Below, in pieces: positions 16,693 through 23,748 of a stretch of 26,101 bases of DNA (position 1 is its first letter; every line of letters starts with the position of its first letter). The position numbers and the translations under genes were made by a program. The DNA comes from CAWGCE01 sp964480915 (lineage in GTDB: Bacteria; Planctomycetota; Planctomycetia; Pirellulales; Pirellulaceae): contig CAYZRS010000062.1 in the NCBI GenBank assembly GCA_964480915.1, positions 1-26,101 of the forward strand, in the 5' to 3' direction. The notes beneath the pieces were generated by a model that was not told the origin of the DNA, did no database searches, and worked only from the letters and a program-made list of their open reading frames with translations.

Positions 16693-17604
16693 CTACCGCC
16701 TTGCACTACGGAATCGTCGCCCCAGCAGCAGCAGGCAAGCGAGGACGGGCAAGCCGGTCGCAGGTTCTGGAACTGGCGTTGCAGCCAAACCCCAGATCGT
16801 GTGGGGAATCGTGCCTAACGACGTTGCAGCGCCCGTATTGAGATCGATCGAATACAGGGTCGAATCCACCGCGCCGACTCCGTTCGAAAAAGCGGCGTAC
16901 GCATTGCCGGACGTCGCGATGTCGAATCCCCCAACATCGTTAGCGTCAATGCCCAGCGAGCCAATCGTTCCCAACGTGCCCGCGTTGTTGGCCTGCGTCA
17001 CCAAGATGTCCAAAGCCGTATCAATCGCGCGAAGTTGCGTGCCCGGCGGGTTGGGAGTCTGCTGTCCGAAGATGTTGTTGTCGTAAGCGTGATGAACGAC
17101 GTTTGGATCAATACCTTCGTTCACGTCACCGACAGCAAATGCCGCATCGGTCGTCGTGGCAATGTTTGCGTCGCCCGTGTCCGGATTGGCGACATAGTTT
17201 TGGTTGGCATCGCTGACGATGCGAATTTTGTCGATCTGCGGGTTAAAATCGAAGCCAAAAGCACCGCCGTTGAGCTGATCGGTGAAGCCACTGCCGACCA
17301 TCGACGCGGCGCCGGTACCACGATTCAACGTGTAAATCGCATTGTCGCTACCAAGCCCAAACAATTGCCCTGTGAGTGGGCGGAAATCGATGCTGACGAG
17401 GCCTTGATTGGCAGGCAGCCCAGAGATGGGCAAGATCGACGGCGCGCCAGGAGCCAAACTGTCAAAGGTCGCCAACGCCTGGCTTCCGTCCACTAACTCC
17501 GCGAGCCCGACTAGCTCTTCTGCGTTCGTCGTTGGCGTGACGACACTCAACAGTAGACAACAAGCTGCGACGGCAAGGACCGGCCGCGATTTTTTCAAAA
17601 ACAT
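16693..17604 (-). CDS. Secreted DUF4394 protein with PEP-CTERM tail
   Basis: A 303-residue exported protein. The signal peptide (1-28) ends at TNA-EE. The body matches DUF4394: SIDFRPLTGQLFGLGSD followed by AIYTLNRGTGAASMVG, then FDFNPQIDKIRIVSDANQN and NPDTGDANI, and later LYSIDLNTGAATSLGTI. These repeats suggest a beta-propeller built from short blades. VPEP (278-281) with a hydrophobic helix and an Arg-rich end forms a PEP-CTERM signal. The reaction or ligand is unknown. AGGGAG lies about ten bases before the ATG. A promoter-like element similar to that of the neighbouring sigma gene lies 26 bp upstream, so this gene may be a direct target of the adjacent ECF sigma factor. Confidence 0.88.
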   Translation of the reverse strand: MFLKKSRPVLAVAACCLLLSVVTPTTNAEELVGLAELVDGSQALATFDSLAPGAPSILPISGLPANQGLVSIDFRPLTGQLFGLGSDNAIYTLNRGTGAASMVGSGFTDQLNGGAFGFDFNPQIDKIRIVSDANQNYVANPDTGDANIATTTDAAFAVGDVNEGIDPNVVHHAYDNNIFGQQTPNPPGTQLRAIDTALDILVTQANNAGTLGTIGSLGIDANDVGGFDIATSGNAYAAFSNGVGAVDSTLYSIDLNTGAATSLGTIPHTIWGLAATPVPEPATGLPVLACLLLLGRRFRSARR

Positions 17605-17630
17605 TGATTCGTTACTCCCTAAATTGACAG

Positions 17631-17661
17631 AATACGAGTGCTGAGCTCAAACCAGAAGCAA
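17631..17661 (-). promoter_or_regulatory. Candidate ECF promoter of the DUF4394 gene
   Basis: On the minus strand TTGCTTCTG (17661-17653) and CGTATT (17636-17631) are separated by 16 bases. The sigma gene has TTGCATCTG-N15-CGTAAA at a similar place. The first block matches in eight of nine bases and the second in four of six. The downstream block lies 26 bp before the ATG. CGT-type -10 elements are common for ECF factors. Confidence 0.4.
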
Positions 17662-17789
17662 CGCTCCAACCGAAAACGATTCCGTTGGTACGCCAGTCAC
17701 TGCAAGTCTTGACTCCATCCGATCGACGTCAAATGGTCTTCGCCCGAGGAGGGTTACGGAGCGATTTGCCGGATGGATGCAGAGAATTT

Positions 17790-17809
17790 TGCAATTTCGC
17801 TCAATTGCA
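17790..17809. promoter_or_regulatory. 20-bp palindrome, operator-like
   Basis: TGCAATT (17790-17796) and AATTGCA (17803-17809) form a perfect inverted repeat with a six-base centre. It lies 79 bp past the anti-sigma stop and 186 bp before the DUF4394 start, upstream of the promoter-like element. The stem is AT-rich and lacks a U tract, so an operator is more likely than a terminator. The rest of 17605-17887 holds no gene. Confidence 0.35.
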
Positions 17810-17887
17810 GACGGCATGGGCGGCTGGCTGAATTAGAGAATACTCTTGCCAACCGAGCAGAATTCGGGGCTCAGGGCGGGTGAGCCG

Positions 17888-18706
17888 CTAGAGGTCCACG
17901 GAAGCGAGCCGTTTTGCCGAGGGAACGGTGGCGCCGGCACGGTCCACGGTGATCAACAGAGAATCGGGGATAAACCCTCTCGGAGCCAGCACTCGGCAGG
18001 CAACGGTTCCGCCACCCGGTTGCGAAGGCAGTGTTTTGGCCAAGCGGAACTCATTCCCCCGCACGAACCAAATCGCGTACCGATCTTGCCCCTCTAAAGG
18101 GACCGACCCGAATCCAAAGAAGTGCAGCTCACCTTGGTCGCGATCCCATACCGCATGCCCCGACAGCGTTGTGTCATTTCCGGCCGGAGACCGTTCCGGG
18201 CGGAAGGAGACGAATCGAATCTTGGCGTCGCGTGATTCTGCCTGCAAACGTTCAAGTTCCGCGACGGCCTGCTCCAACGCCTGAACTCGCTCACTTTCCG
18301 ACGGATCGCGACTCGCCCGAGAAATCGCTGCGAGTCGTTGCAGATAGAAGGCTTGTCCGCCGATCAGGGCAGCCAGGATGCTGGCCGCCACCGCATAGGA
18401 AAGAAACGTTCCCTGCCAAGACATCTTGGCGGCTCGCTTCGCCTCGCTCACCGACGACCGCTCAACCTTCAACACTTTCGATGCGATGCGGTCCGCCAGC
18501 CCCTCGGGGCAATCGGCAGCCGAGGAGAGCCCGACGAGCGCCCAAGTTTCCACCAGACCGGTCAACTCATTTTGACAACTGCGGCACTCGCCGAGATGCG
18601 ACTGGATGGCCGGATCGCGATCGGCGAGCTCCTGGAGACTGGCCGGAGCGGCGTCTGGAGCGCTGACGATTTCGATGACTCGATCGCGAATTTCGGAACA
18701 GTCCAT
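17888..18706 (-). CDS. Anti-sigma factor, RskA-like with zinc-binding ZAS motif
   Basis: A 272-residue single-pass membrane protein. The cytoplasmic N-terminus has the zinc-type anti-sigma motif HxxxCxxC (His37, Cys41, Cys44), the usual clamp on an ECF sigma factor. One membrane helix lies at about 101-121, then a short coiled coil (about 137-160, rich in Glu, Ala and Leu) and a periplasmic RskA C-terminal-type domain (about 163-272, with FFGFGSVPLEGQDRYAIWF). In the family, regulated proteolysis of the protein releases the sigma factor. It starts two bases after the sigma stop codon, with GGAGGG at the end of the sigma gene as ribosome binding site, so the two are clearly co-translated. It should hold the adjacent sigma factor at the membrane. 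Confidence 0.92.
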   Translation of the reverse strand: MDCSEIRDRVIEIVSAPDAAPASLQELADRDPAIQSHLGECRSCQNELTGLVETWALVGLSSAADCPEGLADRIASKVLKVERSSVSEAKRAAKMSWQGTFLSYAVAASILAALIGGQAFYLQRLAAISRASRDPSESERVQALEQAVAELERLQAESRDAKIRFVSFRPERSPAGNDTTLSGHAVWDRDQGELHFFGFGSVPLEGQDRYAIWFVRGNEFRLAKTLPSQPGGGTVACRVLAPRGFIPDSLLITVDRAGATVPSAKRLASVDL

Positions 18707-18708
18707 CG

Positions 18709-19296
18709 CTATTTCCCTCCGCTTTCGGGAAGCGATACGATGTCGCGAAGCCGCATAAGGCCGCGACGGATGTGTGATTTGACGCTTCCCAACGGCGCTT
18801 TTAGCGCGGTGGCAATCTCGGGATGCGACATGCCGTCAAAAAATGCCATCTTGATTGCCTTCCGCTGCGATTCAGAAAGTTCGTCTAATCCCCCTCGAAC
18901 TATTCTAGTCAGGTCCTCCAGATGAACAGTCTGTTCGGGGGAATCGATTCGCTGGTTTGGCAGTTGTTCTACTTGGGTCTCTTGTTCGAGCCGACGTTTT
19001 TCTCTTTGAACAGCGCGAATCCTGTCCAGCGAGCGACTCCGAGCGAGCAACAAGATGTAGGTGCGGCCGCTGGCGCGGGACGCATCATAACGCTGACTTC
19101 GTTGCCAAAGCTCAGAAAACACATCGGCCGTCACTTCTTCGGCGTCGGTGGGAATCTTGAGTATCTGGCGGCATAACGCGTAGACTTGGGACGAGTACCG
19201 CGCGATGAGTTCGCGCAGCGCCTCCTCATTCCGCTCTCGCAAGGCGGAAAAAAGCGCTGCGTCATTCTGCGACTGCCAATCGACGTCGCGTTCCAT
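18709..19296 (-). CDS. ECF sigma factor, SigK-like, paired with RskA-like anti-sigma
   Basis: A 195-residue ECF sigma factor from the ATG at 19296. Region 2 covers about 24-92, with the core-binding part DAEEVTADVFSELWQ (51-65) and the -10-recognising part SGRTYILLLARSRSLDRIR (76-94). Region 4 covers about 133-185, with the helix-turn-helix SHPEIATALKAPLGSVKSHI (157-176). The start is fixed by GGAG five bases upstream; an in-frame extension to 19392 would cover the putative promoter and palindrome. Sequence and partner resemble the SigK/RskA group, where the factor responds to redox or envelope cues. That cue is unknown here. Likely targets are its own gene and the DUF4394 operon, from the shared upstream element. 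Confidence 0.92.
   Translation of the reverse strand: MERDVDWQSQNDAALFSALRERNEEALRELIARYSSQVYALCRQILKIPTDAEEVTADVFSELWQRSQRYDASRASGRTYILLLARSRSLDRIRAVQREKRRLEQETQVEQLPNQRIDSPEQTVHLEDLTRIVRGGLDELSESQRKAIKMAFFDGMSHPEIATALKAPLGSVKSHIRRGLMRLRDIVSLPESGGK
18715..18720 (-). promoter_or_regulatory. Strong ribosome binding site of the anti-sigma gene
   Basis: GGAGGG on the minus strand, inside the last codons of the sigma gene and eight bases before the anti-sigma ATG at 18706. It implies tight coupling of the two products. Confidence 0.65.
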
Positions 19297-19301
19297 TTCA
19301 G

Positions 19302-19305
19302 CTCC
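19302..19305 (-). promoter_or_regulatory. Ribosome binding site deciding the sigma gene start
   Basis: GGAG on the minus strand, five bases before the ATG at 19296. It supports the short form of the sigma factor. Confidence 0.6.
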
Positions 19306-19331
19306 GTTAAGCCATCCCCAACTGGGTCGTG

Positions 19332-19374
19332 CGACGACGTAAATAATAGCGCTCTCGTAGTGTTTACGCCGTCG
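19332..19374. promoter_or_regulatory. Imperfect palindrome upstream of the sigma gene
   Basis: CGACGaCGTAAA (19332-19343) and TTTACGcCGTCG (19363-19374) pair at 11 of 12 positions around a 19-base centre. The right arm overlaps the putative -10 block (19363-19368) of the sigma promoter. Position and symmetry suit an operator for a dimeric regulator or a 5'-UTR hairpin. Confidence 0.45.
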
Positions 19375-19392
19375 ACCGCTCGACAGATGCAA
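19363..19392 (-). promoter_or_regulatory. Candidate autoregulated ECF promoter of the sigma gene
   Basis: On the minus strand TTGCATCTG (19392-19384) and CGTAAA (19368-19363) are 15 bases apart, 66 bp before the ATG. It parallels the element before the DUF4394 gene, as expected if the sigma factor drives its own operon. Confidence 0.4.
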
Positions 19393-19427
19393 GATAGTTG
19401 CACCATTTTCTGCGATTTTCCTAAAAC

Positions 19428-19979
19428 TTAAGCCTCAATCTCCCCATCGCTGGGGCTGGGCACTGGTTGGGCCGAGTCGTGCAAAAGAAACACCCCAACG
19501 GTCAGCCAACAGGACTCGTACGGCGCTTCTTGCTGTTTTCGCAGCAACCAACTGAAGACCCGAAGTTGATGATCTTCTCCAACGACGGCCACTGTCGACC
19601 GGGCAAGGTCACCGCGGATATCGGCGGTCCCGACACTACACGTCGCCGCCTTTCCGATCAGGTCGAAAGGTGGTTTGCGCACCATGCGGGTGAATCGCTC
19701 GATGGGGCCCGTGACCAAGCGATTCGCTGGCGCCGCGAAACAGTAGCATTGGAGTGCTCCGAATCCTTGGGAACTGGCCCGCAAGGCGTCAACTTGGATA
19801 TTCACGACTTCTTCAGGCGACAACGACGGGGTGGGCAACTTGAGATCGGAAAGGACTCCCGATTGCCTGATTGGATCGACCGGTGCGGTCTGCTGATAAA
19901 CCCAACAAATGACGATCACAGCGACGCCAATGAGAACGGAGAGCAACGACGGCCGCCAAAATTGGTAAGTGCTATCCAT
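19428..19979 (-). CDS. Membrane-anchored DUF4864-like protein
   Basis: A 183-residue protein with one N-terminal membrane helix (about 12-28) and a soluble domain of about 130 residues. SPEEVVNIQVDALRASS (54-70), the FAAPANRLVTGPIERFTRMV segment, an internal beta region ending in RSTVAVVGEDHQLRVFSWLL, and a terminal CWLTVGVFLL follow the pattern of DUF4864 (an NTF2-like fold). This assignment is from pattern only. The function is unknown. It lies 131 bp upstream of the sigma gene on the same strand, but the sigma gene seems to have its own promoter in that gap, so membership in the operon is uncertain. Confidence 0.7.
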   Translation of the reverse strand: MDSTYQFWRPSLLSVLIGVAVIVICWVYQQTAPVDPIRQSGVLSDLKLPTPSLSPEEVVNIQVDALRASSQGFGALQCYCFAAPANRLVTGPIERFTRMVRKPPFDLIGKAATCSVGTADIRGDLARSTVAVVGEDHQLRVFSWLLRKQQEAPYESCWLTVGVFLLHDSAQPVPSPSDGEIEA

Positions 19980-20323
19980 GACTTTTCTCTGTCTCGCGAT
20001 GATCCGACGGTTGGTGGAAAGGTGACGCTATTTTTCGATGGTTGCCTAGTCCATTTTCCAAAAGCCAAATTCTAAAAGCCATTTTCCGAAAACGTTTCAG
20101 AAAGTTTGTCGCCCCGCTTTCAAGCGGAACACCGCTATTCTTCCGATTGAAACCGGTATTACGAACACCAATTTCAAAATCGGCGCCAGGATTGGTGCCT
20201 GAATCGTTTTTCGGCTCATGACTACGTTACGCCATCGTCGCCAAGTTGGATGCGTCGCAGCGCGTCGATTCGGTCATCGTTTCGACGGCGCCCTTGGGGT
20301 CGTTCCGTATCTCCACGACTCGA
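19980..20323. other. Intergenic region (344 bp) without a supported gene
   Basis: The region lies between the M41-like protease gene and the DUF4864-like gene, both on the minus strand. CACCAAT (20166-20172) and ATTGGTG (20191-20197) form a perfect 7-bp inverted repeat. CCGCTT-TC-AAGCGG near 20117-20130 is a smaller one. Short imperfect direct repeats around CCATTTTCC occur at about 20050-20096. Neither hairpin is followed by a U tract, so I cannot name a terminator. No coding frame is convincing. Confidence 0.4.
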
Positions 20324-20872
20324 TCATGAGCCCTGGCGACGCCCTGCCATCTGAAACAGATGGCGGACCGCTCTTCCACTGATCGTTTCCCTTTCCAGCA
20401 ATTCTTCGGCGATCAATTGGATCGCTTCCACAGCGACGGCTGCGGAGAGCAGGTGTTCGGTTTTTTCCAAGGCACGGCGAGTCGCTCGCGCCAATTTCTT
20501 TTCCGTGCCGGCGCGATTGCTCAACAGTCGCTGCACCATACGTAAGTCCTGCCCAGCACCGGCTAAGGAGTAACGGCCGGTCGAGTGACTCTCGGCGACC
20601 ATTCCCCCGAGCAGGATCAGAACATCGTCCTCTAATTCATCCTGCGAAGGCTTGGAGCGGCCTTTTTGAATCTTGCATGCTCCCAACCGACCACCGCCGG
20701 TCGCAATCTTGGCTGGCACAATCGTCACTTTCTCAATCGGACGGCCAAGGAGGATCGCCATGACGGCGTGACCGGCCTCATGGTATGCCGTGGCTCGCGT
20801 CTCATCGGTAGGTTGCTTCATTTGCCCGTCGGGGACGTTCGACCCATTCGATGCTGGCTCCTCATGATTCAT
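20324..20872 (-). CDS. Stand-alone M41 (FtsH-type) metalloprotease domain protein
   Basis: A 182-residue protein that corresponds to the peptidase domain of FtsH without the membrane helices or the AAA ATPase. The zinc-binding HEAGH is at residues 31-35, after ATAYHEAGHAV as in FtsH. KVTIVPAKIATGGG (48-61) follows, and Asp109 in GAGQDLRMV fits the third zinc ligand of the family. A helical C-terminal part follows. FtsH needs its ATPase to feed substrates, so this protein must work on unfolded proteins, with a partner ATPase, or in another role. The ATG at 20872 is chosen because the sequence before it has no family similarity and overlaps the upstream gene; the frame is open to 21028. It follows the DUF5060 gene by 119 bp on the same strand. 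Confidence 0.82.
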   Translation of the reverse strand: MNHEEPASNGSNVPDGQMKQPTDETRATAYHEAGHAVMAILLGRPIEKVTIVPAKIATGGGRLGACKIQKGRSKPSQDELEDDVLILLGGMVAESHSTGRYSLAGAGQDLRMVQRLLSNRAGTEKKLARATRRALEKTEHLLSAAVAVEAIQLIAEELLERETISGRAVRHLFQMAGRRQGS

Positions 20873-20991
20873 CTTCACAGTATACCGAAACCAAAGCGAC
20901 GCACTCCGTGCTGCTTCGTGGCGGTTCGTCGCCGATTCCACCGTTCTCGACCTTTGTATCGCGTGGTCAGATCGACCCACGACGCGGCAAG

Positions 20992-23661
20992 TCAAGGTCT
21001 CGGGTCTCTTTGGATCAGTGCGAGCCAATCCTGTCCAGAGTCATCACCTGAATTTCCAATCGACACGTCACTGCCACCGGCAAGTCTCTTCACGGACCCT
21101 TGCTGCAATTCACCCCCCGTCCGCGGGTTGAACCACCAGACGGCGAATTCGCCGGTAGCGGCCGTTAGGTCCAAGTTCGTCGCACCGCCCGACGGCAAAT
21201 AGACGAGATAGGTATCGTTCGGCTTTGCGAAACAGTACTTGGAATTTCCATGATCTGGATTGCCAACCAGTGGGTCGACGTTTTCCATTTCCCAAAACGG
21301 AATCTTGTGATCGTGAAAGAAACGGATCGCGATCCGGCCATAATCCCAACTTTGATCTCGGCTTCGCCAATCCTCGCACAGCAGATCGTTTTCCACGAAT
21401 CGGTAACCGAAGTAATATTCACAGCCGGCTCCGCCCGCCATCAGCGTTCCCCACAGCGTCTGCTTCCGAACTTCGTGCTGCGTGTGCGCCATTTTGCCGC
21501 TTAAGTCGTGTCCGTCGAAACCGCGATAGCCCAGGTCTGGGCATTGAGCATGTTCAGCGCTGCCCGACTCGTCGAACGCAATTACCCATGGCTTGCCCGC
21601 AGCAGCCGACGCCCGCACCCAGGCCACCGTCTGACGGTGTGTTTCGGCAATGCCATTGTTTTGGAGCGAGGCACCTGTCAGTCGAGAACTACTCCCCAGC
21701 AAGGGCCTGTAGACTTTGTCTTGCTGCTGCGGATACGTGTGAACCACGATGTGATGATGATACGGATCGATCTGGGCGATGTAGTCGATCATCGCGCGCT
21801 GCTGCTCGACCGATTGCGTATTCTCTTCGCCCAAATTCCAGTTCAAAGCGAGGTTGTGCGCGAATCGCGAAATGAGTTCACGAAGATAGAGCTTTCGTTG
21901 CGGACCGAGCTCGCCGCCATCGAGCGCTTCGGGCACACTGGCGTCAGCGACGTTTTGACGACGATGATCATCGATTTCGGTTTCTTGCAATTTGAAATGC
22001 AAGTACATTCCCTGGGTCGTGCCATGTTCAAAGATGGTCGCCCATTGGTCCAGCTTGCTGCAATCGTAATGCCGTTTGTCATCGCGATGAATGAAGGGCC
22101 AGACGTTGTCGCCATCGCCGCCGGCGTTGTAAGTGAGGAACGAAAACGCATTACAGCCCTTACCGGCGAGGTAATTGATCGCACCGATCAGCCCCTTCCC
22201 TTTTCCACCCTGCCACGTTGGGTCTTCTGCCCGCCAATCCTGAACATGGGGCTGCCATGATTTGAGCGGAACCGCCTGCGGCTTACCTGCAATCGTGTTA
22301 TCGAAATCGGTGTAAGCCAAGAGCGTTTCCGGCGCGTCGGCTCCGAACTTAAGAAAGTACCGTTTCGTTCCGGCAAACTGCAAATAGTGTTTGCCGACGT
22401 ACTGCAGCCTGCCGTGGGCGCGCAAGTCGCGTCCCGATTTGTCACTCGGGTCGACACGAACTTTCCCCGCCACTCCGTCGAACGGCGCTAGCGCAACGGC
22501 GTCGACATCAGCATCCAAGGCAACCTGTTTCCCGTGTTGGAATGAGACACGATACGACCAATTACCAATTCGGTCCGGCGCAAAGTGAGCTCGCCACATC
22601 GTCCCCGAAGCGGCCGAACTTTCGGCCGCGTTTCCATCGGCGGCAAAATGACCGGGCACGAGATAGCTAGTTCCGTCCTCGTGTTGGAACTCGACTTGCA
22701 TCCGATAGTCGGTAAACGGATTGGGCGAGTTATCTTGCTCATGAGCGAAAGGCCCATCCATTTGCAGCGTGATCTTGTGCCATCTCTTCTGCTCGCCGAC
22801 GATCTCGACACCACCCTGTCCATCCGGCTGACGAGGTTCAATTCGGTTCAACTTACTGACCGGCTTCGTCACATTGGTAACGCCGGTGGCATGGGGTGAG
22901 ACTTCTGCTGAGAACGGTTCGGGCACGGTTCCTCGATGAAGTCGACTCGCAGGCCCCGCACCATGCGGTCGAGCGAAATTTCGATCGGTCGTCATGAGCC
23001 ATTTGTCGAACTCAAACCCGTCTTCTCGCATCGAGAATTGAATCGTGTGCTCACCCGCTTCTTCAACGTCTAGGAAGATTCCGTGCGCTTCACCGCAGTG
23101 GTGACTCTTCGTGCGCTGTTTGCTCTCCCAGAACCACTGATGCTTGCCATCACACCACTGCAGTCTTTGACCACTTTCGGGCCATGTCCCATCGATCCCA
23201 ACGTGCAGGCCGTTGTCTTCCGAACCGGTCGAGAAAGCGCGGACCCACACGTAGTATCTACCGGGCGTCTTGAAATGGACTTGGTAGTGCAGAATCGCCA
23301 TCTTGCCCGCTGCCGGCGCGAAATTGACGCCTTGCGTTAGCTTGTCGGCATGGGTTCGTCGGGTGTCGGGCAGCAATTCTAAATAGGCGCCACCACTGGC
23401 GCCGTCCACGTGAGTTGGATCGCCGTCGGGAACGACATCGGGCGTTGCTTCGGCCGTGGTGAGGTGAAAGGCTCGAATATCGGCAGCGGTTTGCAGAGAA
23501 AAGTGTTCTGCCTCAACAGCCACCAGACCGTCGACCTCTGCAAAGACGACAGTTTCCGCCACGATTGGGGTTCGAGCGGCGATCGTGCCAGTTCCCGTTA
23601 ATGACACGCCCGTCAAGAACAGGGTCCGAAGTAACACCCAAAAGTTGACCGTCGTTTTCAT
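20992..23661 (-). CDS. Secreted DUF5060 glycosidase-like protein with N-terminal CBM-like domain
   Basis: An 889-residue exported protein. The ATG at 23661 has GGAG six bases upstream and starts a signal peptide (1-35, ending near AAR-TPIVA). Residues about 40-230 form a carbohydrate-binding-like beta domain (AVEAEHF at 48-54, YYVWVRAF, DNGLHVGIDGTWPESG, and FDKWLMTTDRNF at its end). DUF5060 follows (about 293-380, with QMDGPF and FADRIGNW-like segments). A TIM-barrel-like region covers about 420-790. NLGEEN (609-614) and AFDESGS (695-701) carry glutamates in the positions of a retaining clan A glycosidase's acid/base and nucleophile. The substrate is unknown. The last about 90 residues are a beta domain. 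It lies 87 bp downstream of recQ, probably by chance. Confidence 0.87.
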   Translation of the reverse strand: MKTTVNFWVLLRTLFLTGVSLTGTGTIAARTPIVAETVVFAEVDGLVAVEAEHFSLQTAADIRAFHLTTAEATPDVVPDGDPTHVDGASGGAYLELLPDTRRTHADKLTQGVNFAPAAGKMAILHYQVHFKTPGRYYVWVRAFSTGSEDNGLHVGIDGTWPESGQRLQWCDGKHQWFWESKQRTKSHHCGEAHGIFLDVEEAGEHTIQFSMREDGFEFDKWLMTTDRNFARPHGAGPASRLHRGTVPEPFSAEVSPHATGVTNVTKPVSKLNRIEPRQPDGQGGVEIVGEQKRWHKITLQMDGPFAHEQDNSPNPFTDYRMQVEFQHEDGTSYLVPGHFAADGNAAESSAASGTMWRAHFAPDRIGNWSYRVSFQHGKQVALDADVDAVALAPFDGVAGKVRVDPSDKSGRDLRAHGRLQYVGKHYLQFAGTKRYFLKFGADAPETLLAYTDFDNTIAGKPQAVPLKSWQPHVQDWRAEDPTWQGGKGKGLIGAINYLAGKGCNAFSFLTYNAGGDGDNVWPFIHRDDKRHYDCSKLDQWATIFEHGTTQGMYLHFKLQETEIDDHRRQNVADASVPEALDGGELGPQRKLYLRELISRFAHNLALNWNLGEENTQSVEQQRAMIDYIAQIDPYHHHIVVHTYPQQQDKVYRPLLGSSSRLTGASLQNNGIAETHRQTVAWVRASAAAGKPWVIAFDESGSAEHAQCPDLGYRGFDGHDLSGKMAHTQHEVRKQTLWGTLMAGGAGCEYYFGYRFVENDLLCEDWRSRDQSWDYGRIAIRFFHDHKIPFWEMENVDPLVGNPDHGNSKYCFAKPNDTYLVYLPSGGATNLDLTAATGEFAVWWFNPRTGGELQQGSVKRLAGGSDVSIGNSGDDSGQDWLALIQRDPRP

Positions 23662-23667
23662 CGCTTG

Positions 23668-23671
23668 CTCC
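23668..23671 (-). promoter_or_regulatory. Ribosome binding site deciding the DUF5060 gene start
   Basis: GGAG on the minus strand, six bases before the ATG at 23661. It supports this start over an upstream in-frame start at 23724. Confidence 0.6.
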
Positions 23672-23748
23672 GACCCGTACGCTGGCTGAATTCGTCGGAC
23701 CGATCGTACCAAGCGATGGACCATTCATCTAGCAACGCCACTTGCCAG

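Noticed and set aside
19297..19392. Upstream extension of the SigK-like gene
   Set aside because: It would cover the palindrome and promoter-like element, and adds residues unlike any sigma factor; the ATG at 19296 has GGAG at good spacing.
20117..20130. CCGCTT-TC-AAGCGG as terminator of the M41-like gene
   Set aside because: The stem is short, about 195 bases past the stop codon, and no U tract follows on the minus strand.
21508..22260. A 250-codon open frame on the plus strand
   Set aside because: Antisense to the DUF5060 gene, with no recognisable domain or ribosome binding site.
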